Below are positions 60,928 to 64,000 of a DNA stretch of 64,000 bases, in pieces (positions within the stretch are counted from its first letter, which is position 1; each line of letters begins with the position of its first letter). A program made the translations under genes and the position numbers. This stretch comes from Paradesertivirga sp966210515 (GTDB lineage Bacteria > Bacteroidota > Bacteroidia > Sphingobacteriales > Sphingobacteriaceae). The notes beneath the pieces were generated by a model. It made no database searches. It worked only from the letters and a program-made list of their open reading frames with translations, and was not told the DNA's origin. The stretch lies in contig CBIHLM010000011.1 of the NCBI GenBank assembly GCA_966210515.1, forward strand, positions 16,609-80,608, given 5' to 3'.

Positions 60928-63254
60928 ATTTTTTAGTTCGTCCTTTATCTGCTGCAAGTATACTGTTTTTGATGATTTTTTTAAGCGGCTGCTCTGCAAC
61001 AAAATACCTTTCCGATGATCAGCAACTGGTAAGACGGGTGTCTATTAAAGGAATAGATAAACAATTTTCTGAGCAGGCTAATTTATACATTCTGCGTAGT
61101 ATCAGACCCAATTCGCGATTAAACCTGGCATTGTATAATTTTTTTAATACGAAAAACGGTAAGTACAGAACAGATCGTATTCGTGACATTGGTGAAGCTC
61201 CTAATATTTTGGATAGTTCTTCAGTCGAAATTTCCCGGCGAGAACTTGAAAAGTTTCTATTCGATAAAAGCTTTTTTAAAGCACAGGTTAAGAGTGATGT
61301 TGTTGTTAAAAAGAAAAAAGCTTACATAACGTTCACCGCCGATCCCGGGCCTTCATTTACCATAAAAGACTTTTCGTATGTAATTCCGGATTCGGCTGTT
61401 AAACAGCTGTATATAGAAAACCGGCCGTCGTTTACTCGTATCACCGAAGGAACACGGTACGACGGCGACTCTCTAAGGAATGAAAGTAAACAAATTTTCA
61501 ATTTGCTTCAGCGAAATGGATATTATGATTATAAAGAGCAGTATGTGAGATTTACGGTTGACACTAACCTATATTCAAGTGCCGCAAATATTAAGTTGTT
61601 TCTCGATAATCCTGTTGATGGCTCAGCACATAAGGTGTATTATCTAAATAATACGTCTATACTTATAAAGAATAGTAATGGAAAAACTGAAGGAATAACT
61701 CCTGATTCTGCAGTATTAGATTCCCAGTATTTTTTTAAAGACTATTCTCATAGGTTCAAGCCTGAACCAATTCTGAGGTATACTTATTTGCGGAACGGTG
61801 AAAAATACGATATTGATAAAAAGAATTTAACGTACGATAGGTTATTCGATTTAAATGTTTTTAAAAGTATAAAAATCGATTTTGTAAAAACCAGTGATAG
61901 TACAAGTATTGATGCCTCTATCGAAGCGGTTCCAATGAAAAGGCTTAGTAACCGGATTGAAGGTGAGTATACTTTTAATTCGGGAAGAAATGGTTTTAAC
62001 ATCGGTAATACATATACCAACAGGAATGTTTTTGGCGGTGGTGAACAATTTGATTTTAGAATCAGATATGGCTTATTGTTCAATTCTGCTATAAAAGGTA
62101 ATCTGGCCGAAAGGATATTCAACCGCGATCTGCAGTTCGGTGTAAATCTTACCTTTCCCAGGCTTTTAGTTCCATTCAACACAACCCGGTTGGGGAGAAA
62201 CGGAGTGCCGCACACCACTATTTCAAGCAGTTTGCAAATATTTGATCAGGTTAGCGCATTTAAAAGTCGATTGTTTATAAACTCGCTCACCTACGACTGG
62301 GTTGAGTCTCGTACTAAACTACATTCATTAACGCCCCTAAATATCGAATACCGAAAAGGGATTTTTGATGACGATTTTAGAAATGAATTGGAGGCTTTGG
62401 GATACAATCTGTATTTGAGGACGAATGATAGGCAATATTTCAACCTCGGGGCTCTGTACACCTATACTTTAAATGCTTCGAAGCTAATTACCTATGATAA
62501 CTTCATATATCTCAGAACATCTAATGACGTTGGAGGGAATACTCTAAGTTTATTGGATAAAGTAATGAAGACCGACAGTACGTTTTTAGGATTACGATAT
62601 TTGCAATACGCTAAAACCGAAGTAGACATTAGGCTGTACAGAAGTTTGGGCGGCGAACGTCAGTTTATTGCAAGATTAAATCCTGGAATAGCTCATCCCT
62701 ACGGTAATTCACGCGAACTTCCTTTCGAAAAAACCTTTTACGCGGGTGGATCTACAGGTAACCGAGCCTGGCAGGCCAGAACCCTGGGCCCGGGAAATTA
62801 CAACAGAGATACTCTGGCTACGAGTGAAGTGAGGCGTAACCTTATTAACCTTGATCAGTTTGGAGAATTGAAGATGGAAGCTAATCTTGAATACCGTTTC
62901 AAAATTTTAAATAGTTTTTTTGGTTCGAAATTGAAAGGTGCCGCTTTTACCGATGTCGGAAACGTTTGGAGGATAAGAAAGTCTGCTAACAACCCTGGTG
63001 GCGAATTTAAGTTCAATCAGTTTTTTAATCAAATTGCAATTGGTGCAGGAGCGGGTTTAAGATTCGACGTAGAGTATTTCGTCTTCAGATTTGACATAGG
63101 TGCTAAGATAAAAGATCCGCAGTTCAAGGGCTCGGATCAATGGGTTATTAAGAAATTTTTTGATAACGAGTTTAAAGCTGAATACTCGCGAACTCATGAT
63201 CCTGACGTCTATAGATTTTTACAATATAACTTCGGTATCGGTATGCCTTTTTAG
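60918..63254 (+). CDS. tamL: Omp85-family TamL-like outer-membrane lipoprotein
   Basis: 778 residues. The N-terminus is a clean lipoprotein signal ending at Cys25 (IFLSGCSATKYL), which requires the TTG at 60918 as the start because no ATG gives a full signal. Then come POTRA-like beta-alpha modules (about 30-330: RRVSIKGIDKQFS, ITEGTRYDGDSLRNESKQIFNLLQRNGYYDYKEQYVRFTVDT) and a C-terminal Omp85/BamA-type barrel (about 345-778; FEKTFYAGGSTGNRAWQARTLGPGNY is the lid-lock-like region). TamL is the lipid-anchored TamA relative of Bacteroidota. Its usual partner TamB is not found downstream in this window. Confidence 0.9.
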   Translation: MKAYFLVRPLSAASILFLMIFLSGCSATKYLSDDQQLVRRVSIKGIDKQFSEQANLYILRSIRPNSRLNLALYNFFNTKNGKYRTDRIRDIGEAPNILDSSSVEISRRELEKFLFDKSFFKAQVKSDVVVKKKKAYITFTADPGPSFTIKDFSYVIPDSAVKQLYIENRPSFTRITEGTRYDGDSLRNESKQIFNLLQRNGYYDYKEQYVRFTVDTNLYSSAANIKLFLDNPVDGSAHKVYYLNNTSILIKNSNGKTEGITPDSAVLDSQYFFKDYSHRFKPEPILRYTYLRNGEKYDIDKKNLTYDRLFDLNVFKSIKIDFVKTSDSTSIDASIEAVPMKRLSNRIEGEYTFNSGRNGFNIGNTYTNRNVFGGGEQFDFRIRYGLLFNSAIKGNLAERIFNRDLQFGVNLTFPRLLVPFNTTRLGRNGVPHTTISSSLQIFDQVSAFKSRLFINSLTYDWVESRTKLHSLTPLNIEYRKGIFDDDFRNELEALGYNLYLRTNDRQYFNLGALYTYTLNASKLITYDNFIYLRTSNDVGGNTLSLLDKVMKTDSTFLGLRYLQYAKTEVDIRLYRSLGGERQFIARLNPGIAHPYGNSRELPFEKTFYAGGSTGNRAWQARTLGPGNYNRDTLATSEVRRNLINLDQFGELKMEANLEYRFKILNSFFGSKLKGAAFTDVGNVWRIRKSANNPGGEFKFNQFFNQIAIGAGAGLRFDVEYFVFRFDIGAKIKDPQFKGSDQWVIKKFFDNEFKAEYSRTHDPDVYRFLQYNFGIGMPF

Positions 63255-63781
63255 AAGGCCGACTTTAGTCCGTCAATTATTGTTTCAAAAAATGTAGGGA
63301 TGTTTAATCCTTTACTTGAATTAAAAAAGAAAATTACTGCCAGCAATATCACAGCGAAGATGATGAATTTCCTAAAGATCGTTGCGATTGCAATTATTAT
63401 CAACGGAATTATCAGCAAAATTATCCAGTTGATTTTTATCGGATTTAAATCTTCATTCTTTTTAAGAACATAGTAGAGCTTGGAATGAGTGCCGGATTCA
63501 TTCTGGTGTTTGATGTAAACAAACGTCGATTTCTCAATTTGCTGCGGGGCCACGGCAATACCATCATGAAATTTTAATTCTTGCTTGAAGCCGTTAATGT
63601 TGAATAAAAATGTGCCATTTACCGTTTCTATTGGGTGATCTGAGGAATCAGTTGCTATGATGGCTAGTTTACTGTTTTTCAATAGATGTTCTTTTACCTG
63701 GAAATTATTTACCGCAACTGGTTGAGCCTGGATTATTCCGACTGTAAAAGTAAAAGCAAGAAGTATAAATAGGAATCTCAT
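63251..63781 (-). CDS. Exported membrane protein of unknown function
   Basis: 176 residues. A signal peptide (about 1-19, ending IQAQ) is followed by an Ig-like beta-rich periplasmic part (about 20-115) and two C-terminal hydrophobic helices (INWIILLIIPLIIIAIATIF and FIIFAVILLAVIFFF), with a short tail. I know no family. It overlaps the end of convergent tamL by 4 bp. Confidence 0.7.
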   Translation of the reverse strand: MRFLFILLAFTFTVGIIQAQPVAVNNFQVKEHLLKNSKLAIIATDSSDHPIETVNGTFLFNINGFKQELKFHDGIAVAPQQIEKSTFVYIKHQNESGTHSKLYYVLKKNEDLNPIKINWIILLIIPLIIIAIATIFRKFIIFAVILLAVIFFFNSSKGLNIPTFFETIIDGLKSAF

Positions 63782-63866
63782 GTTTATAAAATCTAGTGAA
63801 GGTAAATACTTTTTAAGAAGAAATAATAGATTTTATAATTTATATAATAGATAACTCCGAACCAAT

Positions 63867-64000
63867 CTTCCACTACACACACTTAAATAGAAGAGAGAAA
63901 TTAAGAAAAAGAGATAGAGACCCCTCCCTTCCACTACCCAAAATAAAAGAGAGAGAAAGGTAAATAGAAGAGAGCGCCCCTCCTCTCTTCCACTACACCC
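63867..64000. repeat. Imperfect ~60-bp tandem repeat with hairpin potential at the window end
   Basis: CTTCCACTAC occurs three times (63867, 63928, 63987; spacing 61 and 59). Between copies, purine-rich stretches with (A)GAAGAGAG blocks alternate with C-rich blocks (CCCCTCC). An 8-bp inverted repeat (63967-63974 and 63983-63990) gives a hairpin across the third unit. It is strongly biased in composition and unlike the rest of the window; it may continue past the end. Confidence 0.6.

Noticed and set aside
63867..64000. Possible CRISPR array
   Set aside because: Only about 10 bases are conserved between copies and the stretches between them share purine/pyrimidine blocks; real repeats are longer and near-identical, and no cas gene is nearby.
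1..64000. Insertion sequences, prophage or integrated element
   Set aside because: No transposase, integrase, phage gene or terminal inverted repeats were seen.

Overview
The window looks like a chromosomal segment of a Bacteroidota bacterium, most likely a soil- or plant-associated member of Sphingobacteriaceae (Pedobacter/Mucilaginibacter-like). Evidence: SusD-type glycan uptake, DUF4294 and DUF6588 proteins, a TamL-type lipoprotein, MnmD, BshB1 (bacillithiol), ECF sigma/anti-sigma pairs, moderate A+T content, few Shine-Dalgarno sites, and the Bacteroidota promoter element TAnnTTTG just upstream of many genes. I see no rRNA, insertion sequence, prophage or CRISPR array. One tRNA (Cys) is present.

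1-15.8 kb (+ strand) is the distal part of a polysaccharide utilisation locus: the 3' part of a susD-like gene, a PKD-like surface lipoprotein, a GH74 endo-xyloglucanase, two GH2 beta-galactosidases, a GH31 alpha-xylosidase, a truncated GH3 remnant and an intact GH3 beta-glucosidase. Together these cover backbone cleavage, degalactosylation, dexylosylation and final glucose release, so the substrate is very probably galactoxyloglucan. A strong two-way terminator closes the locus.

15.8-17.9 kb: a small repeat-containing lipoprotein gene diverges from an ECF sigma gene, which is followed by an unusual protein joining an anti-sigma-like cytoplasmic domain, one membrane helix and an HtrA/trypsin-like periplasmic protease domain. 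17.9-31.6 kb: housekeeping genes, mainly on the minus strand (pdxH-nuoC-nuoD, pyrR-pyrB, rpsA, a family 1 glycosyltransferase, cmk, an LpxR-like protein, lon), with yqgE and arfB on the plus strand. 31.9-38.2 kb: TPR, membrane, CAP-domain and lipoprotein genes, gpmI, nadC, plsY and an M48 metalloprotease. 38.3-48.5 kb: pabB, purA, fur, relA/spoT, a DUF4294 protein, bshB1, lysine 6-transaminase, an ACC deaminase-like enzyme and a DUF6588 protein. 48.7-54.2 kb: rluD, a pabC-like aminotransferase, fmt, namZ-like, and a LolC/LolE/FtsX-like permease. 54.2-56.6 kb: a second ECF sigma operon whose partner has an anti-sigma-like tail, an inner-membrane helix, a long periplasmic linker and an outer-membrane beta-barrel in one chain. 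56.7-63.8 kb: mazG, a dihaem cytochrome, mnmD, pyrD, a 59-residue basic protein behind tRNA-Cys, trmH-like, tamL and a membrane protein. The final 200 bases hold an odd imperfect repeat of about 60 bp.

The most interesting items are the two one-piece trans-membrane anti-sigma proteins (one fused to a protease, one to an outer-membrane barrel), the decayed GH3 copy in the xyloglucan locus, the tRNA-Cys/small-protein transcription unit and the terminal repeat.
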